From NCBI RefSeq assembly GCF_009910705.1, contig NZ_JAAAXJ010000020.1, positions 1 to 54,872 of the forward strand: 54,872 nucleotides of DNA, read 5' to 3'. Shown piece after piece: positions 1 to 8,876 of this stretch. Every line of letters begins with the position of its first letter. Positions within the stretch are counted from its first letter, which is position 1. Both the position numbers and the translations under genes were made by a program. This DNA comes from Microvirga arsenatis. Lineage in GTDB: Bacteria > Pseudomonadota > Alphaproteobacteria > Rhizobiales > Beijerinckiaceae. The notes under the pieces are model-generated. The model saw only the letters and a list, made by a program, of their open reading frames with translations. It was not told the DNA's origin and made no database searches.

Positions 1-242
1 ACGGCTGGAAGACGCTGACACAAGCGTCAGCCCCGAAGGAGACGATTGACCTCGCCGCCTGACCCAATACGATGTTCATGCCGGAGATCGCGCCACCCGA
101 ATTTCAACACAGCTCGCGACGGCACCACCCAAGTAGCCATGGTGAGGATGATGGTGCAATCATAACTCATCCAATCAAGTATTCAGGTCATGCTGTCTCG
201 GACAATTGGCCTCTTCGCCGGAGTGAAAGGCCACCCCAACAA

Positions 243-869
243 ATGCCGTTGAACATCACGCCCCTCCTGCGCGCTCTCTCGATAACCGCTTTCACTCTTG
301 GCCTACCGGATGCGGGAGGCAGCAAAGCTCTCGCGGCGAATACGATCCACGGCTTTTATGTCGGCACTTGGCGCACTGGAGACATCGGCCAGGTGATCTA
401 CCGCTACCTGGAAAGGACGATCCTTTACCTGGATACCGGCGTCCGCGCCCACAGTTTTGCTCCTAAGCACAAATGCGACGATCACACATACAAGCCATTC
501 AGAGAAACTTTGCGCGCCACACTGCCAAAAGCAGAGAGCGACAGGAGGCACCTCGTCTGGCTGGACGAGCTGAAAGCCCAATCGTGTGATTTGATCTTGG
601 AGCACAGGATGAGCCGCGGCATGCTCAGGGTCGAATACAGGACAACCTTTTACAGCCCCGTCAGGTGCTCTCAGATTAACAGCTTCATCCGTTCAGACAG
701 GTTCAGCAGCATTTACGATCGGCCAATCCTTGTCAGCGGTAGCATGTCGGGTGAGGCCAGACTGGAGAGTGACACCGAAATCCTCAGGGACATTCATGCA
801 AAGTACGTGACATGCGACGATCTCGGGCCAAACCGGATCAGGGTTACAGCGCGTCTACCGAGGGTGTAG
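243..869 (+). CDS. Hypothetical secreted protein
   Basis: A 208-residue protein that I do not recognise. The reading frame is open from 72, but the N-terminal part before 243 looks non-native. From the ATG at 243 the protein begins with a likely signal peptide: a short polar start, a hydrophobic stretch (LLRALSITAFTLGL) and a possible cleavage near ALAAN at about residue 32. The mature part holds four cysteines and no transmembrane segment, so a periplasmic or exported location is inferred. A small membrane protein follows on the same strand about 130 bases later. No function can be proposed. Confidence 0.55.
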   Translation: MPLNITPLLRALSITAFTLGLPDAGGSKALAANTIHGFYVGTWRTGDIGQVIYRYLERTILYLDTGVRAHSFAPKHKCDDHTYKPFRETLRATLPKAESDRRHLVWLDELKAQSCDLILEHRMSRGMLRVEYRTTFYSPVRCSQINSFIRSDRFSSIYDRPILVSGSMSGEARLESDTEILRDIHAKYVTCDDLGPNRIRVTARLPRV

Positions 870-997
870 ATTGGCTCGCCGCCTCACACAGGTACAAGAC
901 AATTGCCCCGAAATTCCGATCCGTTTCCTTACAAACCGTGCAGAGGCTCGGTTAGATTGTGATGGGCGTTCCCCACGACCGAGGATCAAGCTCCACC

Positions 998-1279
998 ATG
1001 ATGGCCGTCAAGATCATCTGCTTTGCTGCGATTGGAGCCATGCTCGGCCTCATAGTATTCTTTGTTCTAAGCTTCGTTGCAGTCATGCTTTTAGGAAGCT
1101 TGGTGAAGCCACTAGGACTAGATCTTCATCACTTATTCCCTCTCTATGCGGGAATCCTTTTTACACTATTGGGTTTACCTATCGGCGGTTATTATGGAAT
1201 GATATTCGCGTTGAGGAGCCGTGGTTTCTCGATCGGTGATTATTATCGCTCAGTAAGGGACTTCCTGAACGGCCCTTAG
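998..1279 (+). CDS. Small two-span membrane protein, unknown function
   Basis: About 93 residues with two hydrophobic segments, one near residues 3-35 (VKIICFAAIGAMLGLIVFF) and one near 48-68, joined by a short loop containing LDLHHLF. The C-terminal tail is polar. The frame also has an in-frame ATG at 959, but the residues it adds are charged and poorly conserved-looking, so the ATG at 998, right before the first hydrophobic segment, was preferred. No strong ribosome-binding site is visible for either start. I do not recognise the family. An inner-membrane location is inferred from hydrophobicity only. Confidence 0.4.
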   Translation: MMAVKIICFAAIGAMLGLIVFFVLSFVAVMLLGSLVKPLGLDLHHLFPLYAGILFTLLGLPIGGYYGMIFALRSRGFSIGDYYRSVRDFLNGP

Positions 1280-1402
1280 CTCGACGGACAACCAGGCGCG
1301 TGCGCCGAGATTTATCCGCACCGTCCTTGGACGTCCCTTTATGAGGTTTATTGAAGCGCCTAACAGTCCACACTCCCAGGAGCGAAAGGGACGCAGATTC
1401 AG

Positions 1403-1475
1403 ATGCGAGCAATAGCCATCATTACCTGTTTTCTGGCTGGCCCAGCGCTCATTCTAATATTCGCGCGGCATCTAC
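1403..1475 (+). pseudogene. 5' stub of a small exported or membrane protein cut by IS427-type insertion
   Basis: From an ATG at 1403, preceded by an AGGAG-like sequence around 1379, the frame reads a signal-like hydrophobic start (MRAIAIITCFLAGPALILIF) and then runs into the left end of the IS element at about 1475. No continuation is recognisable beyond the right end of the element at about 2317. It could be a gene start truncated by the insertion, or chance. Confidence is low. Confidence 0.25.
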
Positions 1476-2316
1476 GGCCTGTTATGACTTGAACCCTTTG
1501 CACCTGGAGGCGTTTTGCTCGTCCTGTTTGAGGAGGAGCCATGCTGACGGACACGCAATGGGCGATGCTGGAGCCTTTGGTGGAACAGTGCCGTCCGAAG
1601 GGCAAAACCCCACCGCACGATCTGCGTCGCACGATGGAGGCGATCCTGTGGCGGCATCAGAATGGCGCCAAGTGGCGCGCTCTCCCCTGTGAACTGGGCC
1701 CTTGGTGGCGGGCCGCTCAGACCTTCATCCGCTGGGCTCGCCTGGGTGTCTGGGAGCGTCTGCTAAACCTGGTGCAGGAACGTGGGATCCAGCTGGGCAT
1801 GACATTCCTCGACGGCACCAGTGTGCGTGCGCATCAGAAAGCCGCCGGAGCGCGCCGAAAAGGGGCTCTCAAGCTCAACGAGACGATCGTGAAGCACTTG
1901 GCCGATCGCGTGGCGGCTATGGCACCAAGGCTTGCGTGATCGCCGACGGTCTCGGACGCGCCATCGCGTTTCGGATCGCGCCCGGTCAGGCGCACGAGCT
2001 GCCTGACGCCATTCCGCTGCTCGACAGCCTGTCGGACGTGCCGAACTGGGTGGTGGCCGATCGTGGCTATTCCAGTCACAGCTTCCGCGGGCACATCTGG
2101 AGCCTCGGTGCGAGACCGGCGATCCCGGCCAAGTCCAATGAGGCGCCGGTGGCATGCCCCGAGTGGATTTACAACAATCGCAATGTTGTCGAGCGGCTCT
2201 GGGCCAGGCTGAAGGAGTGGCGGGCTGTTGCAACCCGCTACGAGAAGACAGCCTCATCGTTCATGGGCATTCTCTGTCTCGCAGCCACACTCGACTGGCT
2301 CAAGACCTAACAGGAC
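1475..2316 (+). mobile_element. IS5 family, IS427-group insertion sequence, apparently complete
   Basis: The element carries two overlapping transposase frames (1541-1939 and 1702-2310). Its imperfect terminal inverted repeats are visible: the left end reads CCTGTTATGACTTGAA from 1478, and the reverse complement of the right end reads CCTGTTAGGTCTTGAG, ending near 2314. The trinucleotide CTA flanks both sides (1472-1474 and 2317-2319) and may be the target duplication. A size of about 840 bp fits the IS427 group. Exact ends are uncertain by a few bases. Confidence 0.75.
1541..2310 (+). CDS. IS427-group transposase, two frames joined by predicted -1 frameshift
   Basis: DDE transposase of the IS5 family. 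The first frame (1541-1939, 132 residues) holds the N-terminal domain and the first catalytic Asp region (TFLDGTSVRAHQ). The second frame (open 1702-2310) carries GRSRGGYGTKACV, the second Asp in VVADRGYSS, and the Glu region NRNVVERLWARLKEW. The frames overlap and differ by -1. The run AAAAGGGG at 1858-1865 lies where slippage would join the family-conserved parts: the codons CGA AAA GGG slip to continue as RGSQAQRDDREALGRSRGG. IS427-type elements are known to use two overlapping frames, so this is read as an intact element and not a decayed one. An ATG at 1541 follows a GAGGAG sequence. Confidence 0.75.
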
Positions 2317-2577
2317 CTAGCCTTGCTCAAATAGCGCAAAGCTGACCAAGATCGGCAGGAACAAGTGACCCAGCATCATCAACTCCAGTGTTCCACGATG
2401 GGCAGCTGGGGGACATCCCGGTCAGGGATAAACTGTCGAGCCTAACGGCGCAGAGTTCATCGACATGGCAAGGATTGAGGTTGTCATCCAGAGCGATGAC
2501 GCGGCTTCAGGATATCGTTCTTTCAACTGTTTCATGGTCCCAGCGGCCTCCTCCGAAAGGCAGTCGCAGAGAAGAAT

Positions 2578-3258
2578 GACGTTGTGTACCGGAGCGCAGT
2601 GGCGCGACCTGCCCGAACGCTACGGTCCTTGGCAAACGGTTTATGAGCGCTCGACCCGGTGGCGCCGTGACGGGTTGTTCGACACGATCCTGGATCAGCT
2701 CCGGCTCAAACTGAATGCCGAGGGGCTGATCGATCTGGATCTGTGGTGCATCGACAGCACCAGTGTCCGAGCTAGCCGCTCGGTCTCTCCCGGGGCGGCT
2801 TCGGCAGCAAGATCCACCTGGTGAGCGATGGCGCAGGCCTGCCGCTGGCCTTTACGCTCACACCTGGGCAACGGCACGAGGCGCCGGTGTTCGAGCAGAC
2901 CCTAAGGGCTGTCCCCCTACCCAATCCGAGAGGCCGTCCACGAACAAGACCCAAGTATCTGGCGGGTGACAAGGCCTACAGCTACCGGCCTGTGTTCCGT
3001 TATCTGCGGCGGTGCCATATTCGACCCGTGATTCTGCCACGCACCGGCGGCAACATGGGGCGGGGCTGCGCGCAATCCTTCCATACAGACCTCTACCGCA
3101 GACGCAACGTGATCGAACGCTGTGTGGGATGGCTGAAAGGTTGCCGTTCCATGGCCACCCGGCAGGAGAAGCTTGCTGTCAACTTCGCTGCGATGGTGAA
3201 GCTCGCTTTCATACGCCAGTACCTGCGCACGATCAGCCCGTCAGACAGGACCTGGTAG
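2578..3258 (+). pseudogene. Decayed IS5-family transposase
   Basis: Recognisable IS5 transposase sequence starts at about 2578 (CTGAQWRDLPERYGPWQTV), so the N-terminal fifth is missing. The first part ends with the motif IDSTSVRAS near 2770. The second part, in another frame, opens with GGFGSKIHLVSDG and continues to the Glu region RRRNVIERCVGWLKG. The segment normally lying between VRAS and LSRGGFG (about 30 residues) is gone, and the junction is out of frame. Truncation plus an internal deletion make the element inactive. It sits about 260 bases downstream of the intact IS427 element; no inverted repeats could be assigned. Confidence 0.7.
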
Positions 3259-3390
3259 CGGCGGGTGCGGAGGCTTTCGCGATGTGTGCCTTTAGGTGGC
3301 TGGTCAGCCTTCAGCCGCTTCCCGTCTAAGCTGCTTTTATGCAATATGATCAAGCAATCCCAGATCCTGATGACGTTAGCCTGAACAACG

Positions 3391-3720
3391 ATGAGCAGCC
3401 TGCACCAATACCCCGCCATATCGGCTCATAACGAAGAGACCGAGCAAGATCGCATCTCGCGGCTGCATCAGGCTTTTGGCGTGATGTGCGCAATTGCCCG
3501 CATAGTCTGGCCCGAAGAAACAGGCTCCGGCTCGGCTGAGCCAGGGCTGACTCATTCCCGCTGGGACGGGGCGGTAATAGCTTTGCGGGACACCAGTGGG
3601 CAACTCGAGGTGATCTGGGCCTCGGCCGCTCACCGGGAGCGCTTTGGTGTACTGGCCGAACTCGCATGGGAAGCCATGTCAGAGGCGCGGACGAATGTCG
3701 TTCACCGCCTCCCAATGTGA
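3391..3720 (+). CDS. Hypothetical protein
   Basis: A 109-residue soluble protein with an acidic, Trp-containing central part (RWDGAVIALRD, LEVIWAS). No signal peptide, membrane segment or known motif is visible. It lies between the decayed IS5 element and the FixK-type regulator on the same strand. The frame is free of stops and amino-acid use is normal, but there is no clear ribosome-binding site, so it may be a real small gene or a remnant. No function is proposed. Confidence 0.4.
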   Translation: MSSLHQYPAISAHNEETEQDRISRLHQAFGVMCAIARIVWPEETGSGSAEPGLTHSRWDGAVIALRDTSGQLEVIWASAAHRERFGVLAELAWEAMSEARTNVVHRLPM

Positions 3721-3822
3721 TTCCCAGTTCGTCTTAAAGGGCGGATGATCCCTTGCCTTATGTGAGAAGAGAGCGCTTCTGCTGGGTGGTGTCTGCGCCA
3801 CGCCGGCCGTACCGTCAGAGGC

Positions 3823-3996
3823 ATGGATCAGTTTCAAGCACCGTTCCCGAATGCCAGTATAATGGCGTTCGAACTATCACGCTGGCCCAAGGGTTACCCG
3901 TGGTTTTCCGTATGCTTCACCGACGTGGGAGAGATCGCTAACCATGGCGACAGGAAGTGCTCTTTCATCCATCGCGCCCTTGCCGCACCTCCGTAG
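3823..3996 (+). CDS. Possible small ORF of 57 residues
   Basis: The ATG at 3823 opens a 57-residue frame with an aromatic-rich middle (FELSRWPKGYPWFSVCF) that looks protein-like. It has no recognised homology and no obvious ribosome-binding site. It fills part of the roughly 340-base space between the hypothetical gene ending at 3720 and the regulator at 4057. It could be a fragment of a larger lost gene. Confidence 0.22.
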   Translation: MDQFQAPFPNASIMAFELSRWPKGYPWFSVCFTDVGEIANHGDRKCSFIHRALAAPP

Positions 3997-4022
3997 AACC
4001 CCTTAGGGGAAGCATCGGGATG

Positions 4023-4036
4023 TTGCGGTAGATCAA
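4023..4036. promoter_or_regulatory. FixK/FNR-type box upstream of the regulator gene
   Basis: TTGCG-GTAG-ATCAA fits the relaxed FixK/FNR consensus with one perfect half-site. It lies 20 bases before the ATG at 4057 and 53 bases before the alternative ATG at 4090. The position suggests autoregulation or control by a related regulator. Confidence 0.45.
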
Positions 4037-4056
4037 AAGCCGCTACTCCAAGGCTC

Positions 4057-4749
4057 ATGTCAGCCACACGATGTGACGTGAGTTTCCCAATGCAGACTGC
4101 CCTTCCCGCTCCCGCAATCCGCGGTTATGCCGAGCCGGTGCGGCGTGCCCCCGAGGTGAAGGTGCTCGGCGCCACCCGCGTACTCGCCAAGGACGAGGAG
4201 CTGTTCGGCGAAGGCGACCGGGCTGCATTCTTCTACAAAGTCGTGTCGGGTGCCATCCGCACCTCGAAGCTCCTTTCCGACGGTCGCCGTCAGATAAGCG
4301 CCTTCCATCTGCCCGGTGACATCTTCGGGATTGAGGCCGGTGACGAGCACCGCTTTTCCGCCGAGGCCGTTGATGAGGCCACCGTCATTGCCTATCGCCG
4401 ATGCAGCCTGGAAAGCTTCGCCAGCCAGGATGGCGCCTTTGCCTGCCAGGTCGTGAACGCCATGATGCGGTCGTTGGAGCGGGCGCAGGACCACATGATG
4501 CTGCTCGGCCGCAAGAGTGCGTTGGAGAAAATCGCGACTTTCCTGCTCGACCTCGCCGAGCGTCTTGGCGACGATCACGTGGACCTACCGATGTCGCGCA
4601 CCGACATCGCTGATCACTTGGGGATCACCATTGAGACGGTCTCGCGCACGCTTACGCAGCTCGAGCGTCAGAACATCATCGAACTGCCAGCTCACCGCCG
4701 CTCGATCCAGCTCACGAACAAGGCAGCGCTCCGCCGCCTGGACAGCTAA
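4057..4749 (+). CDS. fixK: Crp/Fnr-family transcriptional regulator, FixK type
   Basis: A 230-residue regulator with an N-terminal cyclic-nucleotide-type sensor domain (about residues 35-150; EGDRAAFFYKVVSGAIR is typical) and a C-terminal winged helix-turn-helix (about 165-228). The recognition helix reads ITIETVSRTL and contains the E-x-x-S-R motif that contacts TTGAT half-sites in FNR and FixK. The N-terminal cysteine cluster that binds the FeS centre in FNR is absent, which places it with FixK-like proteins that do not sense oxygen directly; in rhizobia such proteins are switched on by FixLJ. No fixL or fixJ lies in the window. An ATG at 4090 is an alternative start. Matching boxes occur upstream of many genes here, so it is the likely local master regulator (inference). 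Confidence 0.8.
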   Translation: MSATRCDVSFPMQTALPAPAIRGYAEPVRRAPEVKVLGATRVLAKDEELFGEGDRAAFFYKVVSGAIRTSKLLSDGRRQISAFHLPGDIFGIEAGDEHRFSAEAVDEATVIAYRRCSLESFASQDGAFACQVVNAMMRSLERAQDHMMLLGRKSALEKIATFLLDLAERLGDDHVDLPMSRTDIADHLGITIETVSRTLTQLERQNIIELPAHRRSIQLTNKAALRRLDS

Positions 4750-4921
4750 GCCGACGGGCGGCACCGGGACGCTCCTGCAATCATCAGCTGCGGAACCGGT
4801 CCTGTGACTCGCAGCAACCATTCGACTGCCCTGGACAATGACGGGCGCATCCAGGCTGGAGTCTGCCTCGTGCCGGAGATCGGTGTCACATGATGCAGGC
4901 TTGCATCTCGGTGTTACGGCT

Positions 4922-5461
4922 ATGCAGGTGACAGGCAGATCGTGCTTTCGGTTAAACGGGCACCGTCTCCTCTGTTTTGTACCCGTGCTTCTTGCCCTGC
5001 ACAACGCTGAAGAGGCCTTTGGGATGGGGCAGGCTCTGCCCCTGCTGCTCGGTCAGGTACCCGACGTTCTCCGCGCTATCCTCCCCGATATCACGTTTTC
5101 GAGTTTTCTCGTCGCGCTCGTCGTCGTCACTGTTGCGCCAGTGCTGATCCTCGCTTCGATGGGTCATCGACAGCCTAGTGGCTGGCCGGCTTATGCTCTC
5201 CTAGCCGTTCAAGCGACAATCCTTCTCAATGTGCTCAGCCATCTCATGGCTGCAGTCAAAACAGGCGGCTATGTGCCAGGACTTTTCACGGCACTCCTGA
5301 TAAACTTCCCCTTCTCAATGCTATTACTGGGGCGAGCATGGCGGGATCGCTGGTACTCAGGAAAGGCGATGGTTGCTCTTGTACCCCTGGCCTTCCTTCT
5401 CCATGGACCGCTTCTTCTCGCAATCTTAAGCTTGGCATCGCAATTGATTCCGCGCTTTTGA
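4922..5461 (+). CDS. HXXEE-domain integral membrane protein
   Basis: About 179 residues with several hydrophobic helices. The family-naming motif is present as HNAEEAFGM near residue 28, followed by membrane segments around residues 62-80, 90-110, 122-138 and 148-170. The frame is open from 4838, but the start at 4922 (MQVTGRSC) removes a non-hydrophobic leader; neither start has a strong ribosome-binding site. HXXEE proteins are small membrane proteins of unknown biochemical role, and the conserved acidic and His residues suggest metal or proton chemistry (inference). It follows the FixK-type regulator by about 170 bases on the same strand. Confidence 0.6.
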   Translation: MQVTGRSCFRLNGHRLLCFVPVLLALHNAEEAFGMGQALPLLLGQVPDVLRAILPDITFSSFLVALVVVTVAPVLILASMGHRQPSGWPAYALLAVQATILLNVLSHLMAAVKTGGYVPGLFTALLINFPFSMLLLGRAWRDRWYSGKAMVALVPLAFLLHGPLLLAILSLASQLIPRF

Positions 5462-5492
5462 ATTCGGTCGCGCTGCCTGGGCACCATGTTCT

Positions 5493-5613
5493 CACCATGG
5501 GCTTCGGCGAGCGCCATCCTGTGGCTCCGAACGCCAGGCCGGACGGAAGCGACGATCCGGAGGGGCGGCAGAAGAACCGCCGCGTCGAGATCCTGGTGAC
5601 GCCGACCCGTTAG
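5493..5613 (+). pseudogene. C-terminal relic of an OmpA-family protein
   Basis: The residues GFGERHPVAPNARPDGSD followed by DPEGRQKNRRVEI match the end of the OmpA peptidoglycan-binding domain (PF00691), including the conserved N-R-R-V-E-I strand. Only about 40 residues remain. The frame upstream belongs to unrelated sequence that overlaps the HXXEE gene end. It is a truncated remnant without a start. Confidence 0.6.
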
Positions 5614-5874
5614 AGCGTCAGGTAAATCGTGGAGCCATTCCTGGCAGCGGCGACGAGGAGGTGTCGAGAACCGTGAGCTGATAGAAGGCATGCAAGCGCT
5701 CGGCCCCTTTGGTTGATTGTGGAAAAAGCACCGGCAATCGGCACCTCAATCAGCCGGTCAACAGGCAGGGCAACAGCGCACGCACTGCTGCGGGCCGCGG
5801 GGAACTACGGCCTGAGGCTGGAGTGGGGTCCTGTCGCAGGTCAGGACCGCATAGACAAGCCGCATGCTCCTGTC

Positions 5875-6318
5875 CTACCGGTCCGCCAGAACGGTGACGC
5901 CCTCTGCGATCAGTTGCGACAGCGGCCGCCCTCGGCGATGCAAGCGGCTTCTCTCGGCGAGTATGGCGTCGATGGTCATGATGTTGGGACAGTAGCGCCT
6001 CACGGCCGGCGCCCACCCGCGCTCGAGGTCGCGCCGGCAGAGCCTGGCCACCGGGCAGGCCGAGCAGACGATGCTCATCTCGCGAAGGACGGTGGGACGG
6101 GTGAGCTCGAGCCATTCCGGTGCAAGTCCCATGGCGTCAAGGAACCGGTGCAAGTCCGCTCCGCCCCTGGCGCCATGGGCCGCCATCCGGTCCAGCTGAT
6201 CTGATGAGAGGCCGAGGTCCCGGGCAAGGGTCGCATGCTCATGGATGCTGAGACAGGCCAACTCCTTCCGTGCCTGCCTGCTGGACCACCAGCGCCTCAG
6301 TGTCGTCATCAAACTCAT
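5875..6318 (-). CDS. DUF6455 family protein
   Basis: 147 residues. The frame is open back to 6528, but the start is set at 6318 because a strong GGAGG lies just before it and the family begins with a short basic N-terminus. Conserved features are the N-terminal ARDLGLSSDQLDRMAA segment and a Cys-rich core with CSACPVARLCRRDLE followed by RRYCPN. The four cysteines resemble a small metal-binding motif, though none is proven. DUF6455 proteins are common in Hyphomicrobiales and uncharacterised. No FixK box was seen in the upstream 150 bases. Confidence 0.65.
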   Translation of the reverse strand: MSLMTTLRRWWSSRQARKELACLSIHEHATLARDLGLSSDQLDRMAAHGARGGADLHRFLDAMGLAPEWLELTRPTVLREMSIVCSACPVARLCRRDLERGWAPAVRRYCPNIMTIDAILAERSRLHRRGRPLSQLIAEGVTVLADR

Positions 6319-7035
6319 GAAAGCCTCCTGCCCCGGCCAAGATAGGCTGTCGTCCCCTGGCCGCTTTGCTCCAGCACAAACTTGGTGCTGGTGTCCGCCG
6401 GCACTGGAGCGCCTCAGAGGGGTCCCCTCCTCAAACCTCCGCCTTGGCTCGTTCCCAGTAGCCGGGGCAGGCCTGCGCGAGAGCCTGCGCTCCATCGCCA
6501 CGTTCCTGTTCCTCAGCCCCGCTCGCATCGGTGCGGCTGTTGGAGCCTGCGTGGGTCCGCTGCTCCGAAAGAGATTGGCTGGTTACGGCCGGGGTACTCC
6601 ATCTCAATGATCGAAACCCGCGCGCAAAGGTTTAGCTCTGAGCCAAGCGCTCCGGCCCGTCCGTGCCCCTGCGGCTCCGAGACCGAACGCTCGACGCCCC
6701 GCTCTGAGTGTGGTTCCACCCTCAGCGGGGCGTTTGCCTTGTGGCCAGGCCAGATGCTTGTCCCGGGTGAGATCACCCGCCCTGCCGATCGACCAATCGC
6801 GGACGAGCCAATCTCCGCCCAGAACTTGGTGACGATTAGGGTCAGGAGCGGCGAAGAAAGCTAGATCTTGGTGCGCGAGCGTCTGGTCCTTCCCTGGCAG
6901 GAGGGACAGACGCGGTGACAAGCATCGCTTCTTCCTGAACGGTATTGCCAGGAGAATAATCCGCATTCTACCCTCCGGGTTGTAGGCTTCAGCTTGGTGA
7001 ATCAACCGAAAGCCGAGCCACCTTTGGGAGCGACA
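6319..7035. other. Gene-poor interval with one strong hairpin
   Basis: About 700 bases separate the divergent DUF6455 and lipoprotein genes. Open frames are present on both strands but none has recognisable protein character or a convincing start. The only clear structure is the inverted repeat at 6694-6733. Confidence 0.5.
6694..6738 (+). terminator. Terminator-like hairpin
   Basis: ACGCCCCG and CGGGGCGT form the outer stem, with an inner CTGAG/CTCAG pairing and a roughly 12-base loop, followed by TTTGCCTT on the plus strand. The form resembles intrinsic terminators of GC-rich alphaproteobacteria. No gene ends just upstream, so the transcript it would stop is unknown. Confidence 0.4.
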
Positions 7036-7494
7036 ATGCGTCTTTCATTACTCACAGTCATGGCAGGATCCCTGTCGTTGGGGGCCTGTGCCACGGTCAC
7101 GCGCGGCACGACGGAACAGATCACCTTCGACTCCTCGCCTCCAGCCGCGATGCGGACCTCAACCGGGCTGACCTGCCCCACGACACCTTGCACGTTACAA
7201 GTCGACCGCAAGTCAGAGTTCGTTGCGACGTTCTCCAAGGACGGCTACGAGAGCCAGGACGTGATGGTTCAGACCCGCGTTGCCGGCAGCGGCGCAGCGG
7301 GCTTTGCCGGCAACGTGCTCATCGGCGGCCTTGTTGGCATGGGCGTTGATGCAGCGACCGGAGCGACCCTGGAGCACTATCCCAATCCCGTCACGGTCAG
7401 CTTGGTGCCGCTGGCGGTCTCCTCGAAGTACCGAGCCCGCAAACCCGCCCCTGCTCGAGGGCCGGTCAAGGAAGCTGCTCCTCCGACATCGTAG
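7036..7494 (+). CDS. Putative outer-membrane lipoprotein
   Basis: 152 residues from the ATG at 7036, preceded by GGGAG at suitable spacing; the frame also has an upstream ATG at 6994. The N-terminus is a lipoprotein signal: a basic start, a hydrophobic segment and the lipobox LSLGAC. The mature part has a PEGA-like beta-rich section (ITFDSSPPAA, CPTTPCTLQV, KDGYES) and a glycine-rich hydrophobic stretch (GFAGNVLIGGLVGMGVDAAT) like a membrane-associating segment, then a basic Pro/Ala-rich tail. Lipoproteins of this form are widespread in Hyphomicrobiales; no specific role is known to me. Confidence 0.65.
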   Translation: MRLSLLTVMAGSLSLGACATVTRGTTEQITFDSSPPAAMRTSTGLTCPTTPCTLQVDRKSEFVATFSKDGYESQDVMVQTRVAGSGAAGFAGNVLIGGLVGMGVDAATGATLEHYPNPVTVSLVPLAVSSKYRARKPAPARGPVKEAAPPTS

Positions 7495-7658
7495 CCGGTA
7501 AAGACGCAACCTCCACAGCCTCAGTCACCAGCCGGAGCTTGTTTTGCAAGCCAAGACCGATCCTGATGTTTTGGGTTGCCACTGAACTCTGGCTGGTCTG
7601 CCCCCTGAGAGGTGGTCCTCCCTGAGGTATGGCTTTCAAGCCGAATGGAGGACTAAAG

Positions 7659-7937
7659 ATGAGCAAGAAGAGACACACGGCCGAAGAAATCGTCGCGAAG
7701 CTGCGGCAGGTGGACGTGCTGACGGCGCAAGGCCGCACGGTAGCCGAGGCGATCCGGCAGATCGGCGTGACGGAGGTCACCTACTACCGCTGGCGCTCCG
7801 AGTACGGCGGGCTGAAATCCGACCAGATCAAGCGCCTGAAGGAACTGGAGGCCGAGAACGCCAGGTTGCGCCGGGCCGTTTCCGACCTCACCCTCGATAA
7901 GATGATTTTGAAAGAGGCGGCCAAGGGAAACTTCTAA
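7659..7937 (+). CDS. IS3-family transposase orfA
   Basis: 92 residues from the ATG at 7659. It has the helix-turn-helix of IS3 OrfA proteins (HTAEEIVAKLRQV, EVTYYRWRSEYGG) and a leucine-zipper-like C-terminus (LKELEAENARLRRAVSDL), which binds the element ends and pairs with OrfB. The product ends with KGNF just where the orfB frame opens in the -1 register. It appears intact. Confidence 0.8.
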   Translation: MSKKRHTAEEIVAKLRQVDVLTAQGRTVAEAIRQIGVTEVTYYRWRSEYGGLKSDQIKRLKELEAENARLRRAVSDLTLDKMILKEAAKGNF

Positions 7938-8782
7938 GCCCCGCCCGCCGCCGCGCCTGCGTGGAGCACGTCAGGGCCGAACTGGGCCTGTCCGAGCGAC
8001 GAGTCTGCCGTGTTCTCGGCCAGCATCGTTCGACCCAGCGCAAGATCCCCACCACCCCGGATGACGAGGCGGCTCTGACCGCCGACATCACCGCTCTGCT
8101 GCGGGAGGCGGGCCGGCGGGTGAACAAGAAGCGGGTCTAGCGGATCTGGCGGCGGGAGGGGCTGAAAGTGCCACAGAAACAACCGAAGAAGGGGCGGCTC
8201 TGGCTCAATGACGGATCCTGCATCCGGCTGCGGCCGGAGTATCCCAACCATGTCTGGAGTTACGACTTCGTCGAGGATCGCACCCATGACGGGCGCAAGT
8301 TCCGCATGCTCAACATCATCGACGAGTTCACGCGCGAGTGCCTGGCTATCCGGGTGAACCGGAAGTTGAAAGCGGTCGATGTGATCGACGTGCTCTCGGA
8401 TCTGTTTATCCTGCGCGGTGTTCCGGGCCATATTCGCTCCGATAACGGCAGCGAGTTTGTGGCCGAAGCCGTGCGTGAGTGGATCACGGCTGTAGGTGCC
8501 AAAACGGCTTACATTGAGCCGGGCAGCCCGTGGGAGAACGGCTGCTGTGAAAGCTTCAACTCGAAGCTTCGGGATGAATTGCTGAAAGGAGAGATCTTCT
8601 ACACGCTCAAGGAGGCCCGGATTGTGATCGAAAATTGGAGGCGCCACTACAATACCATCCGCCCGCACTCATCGTTGGGCTACAGACCGCCCGCCCCGGA
8701 GACGGTGCTATGGCCGGCTGCGCAACCCCAACCAGCTTCGCCGGCCACCCCGGCCGTAGCACCGCGGCCGATCATGCACTAA
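7937..8782 (+). pseudogene. IS3-family transposase orfB, in-frame stop and internal deletion
   Basis: The frame contains the DDE integrase core: YDFVED for the first Asp, IRSDNGSEF for the second and ENGCCESFNSKLRDE for the Glu. Two lesions are visible. A TAG at 8138-8140 falls between VNKKRV and RIWRREGLK. Just upstream, the sequence ADITALLREAG lacks roughly a dozen residues (the usual YGYRR region). The downstream part (from a GTG at 8168) stays open for 204 residues. The element is probably not autonomous. Confidence 0.75.
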
Positions 8783-8876
8783 CATTAACCCCGGACCACC
8801 TCATGGGGGCTGGCCACTCATGGGACCGCAGCGATAGAGGGAGCCGACCGAGCCGACGGAGCACGGTGTTGCCTTG

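Larger units (their letters stand above)
7594..8816 (+). mobile_element. IS3-family insertion sequence with degraded orfB
   Basis: Terminal inverted repeats are clear: the left end starts TGGTCTGCCCCC at 7594 and has GAGGTGGTCC to 7618; the right end, reverse complemented from 8816, starts TGGCCAGCCCCC and also has GAGGTGGTCC. The length is about 1223 bp. No identical target duplication is visible beside the ends, which suggests age or rearrangement. Inside are an intact orfA and a broken orfB. Confidence 0.75.
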
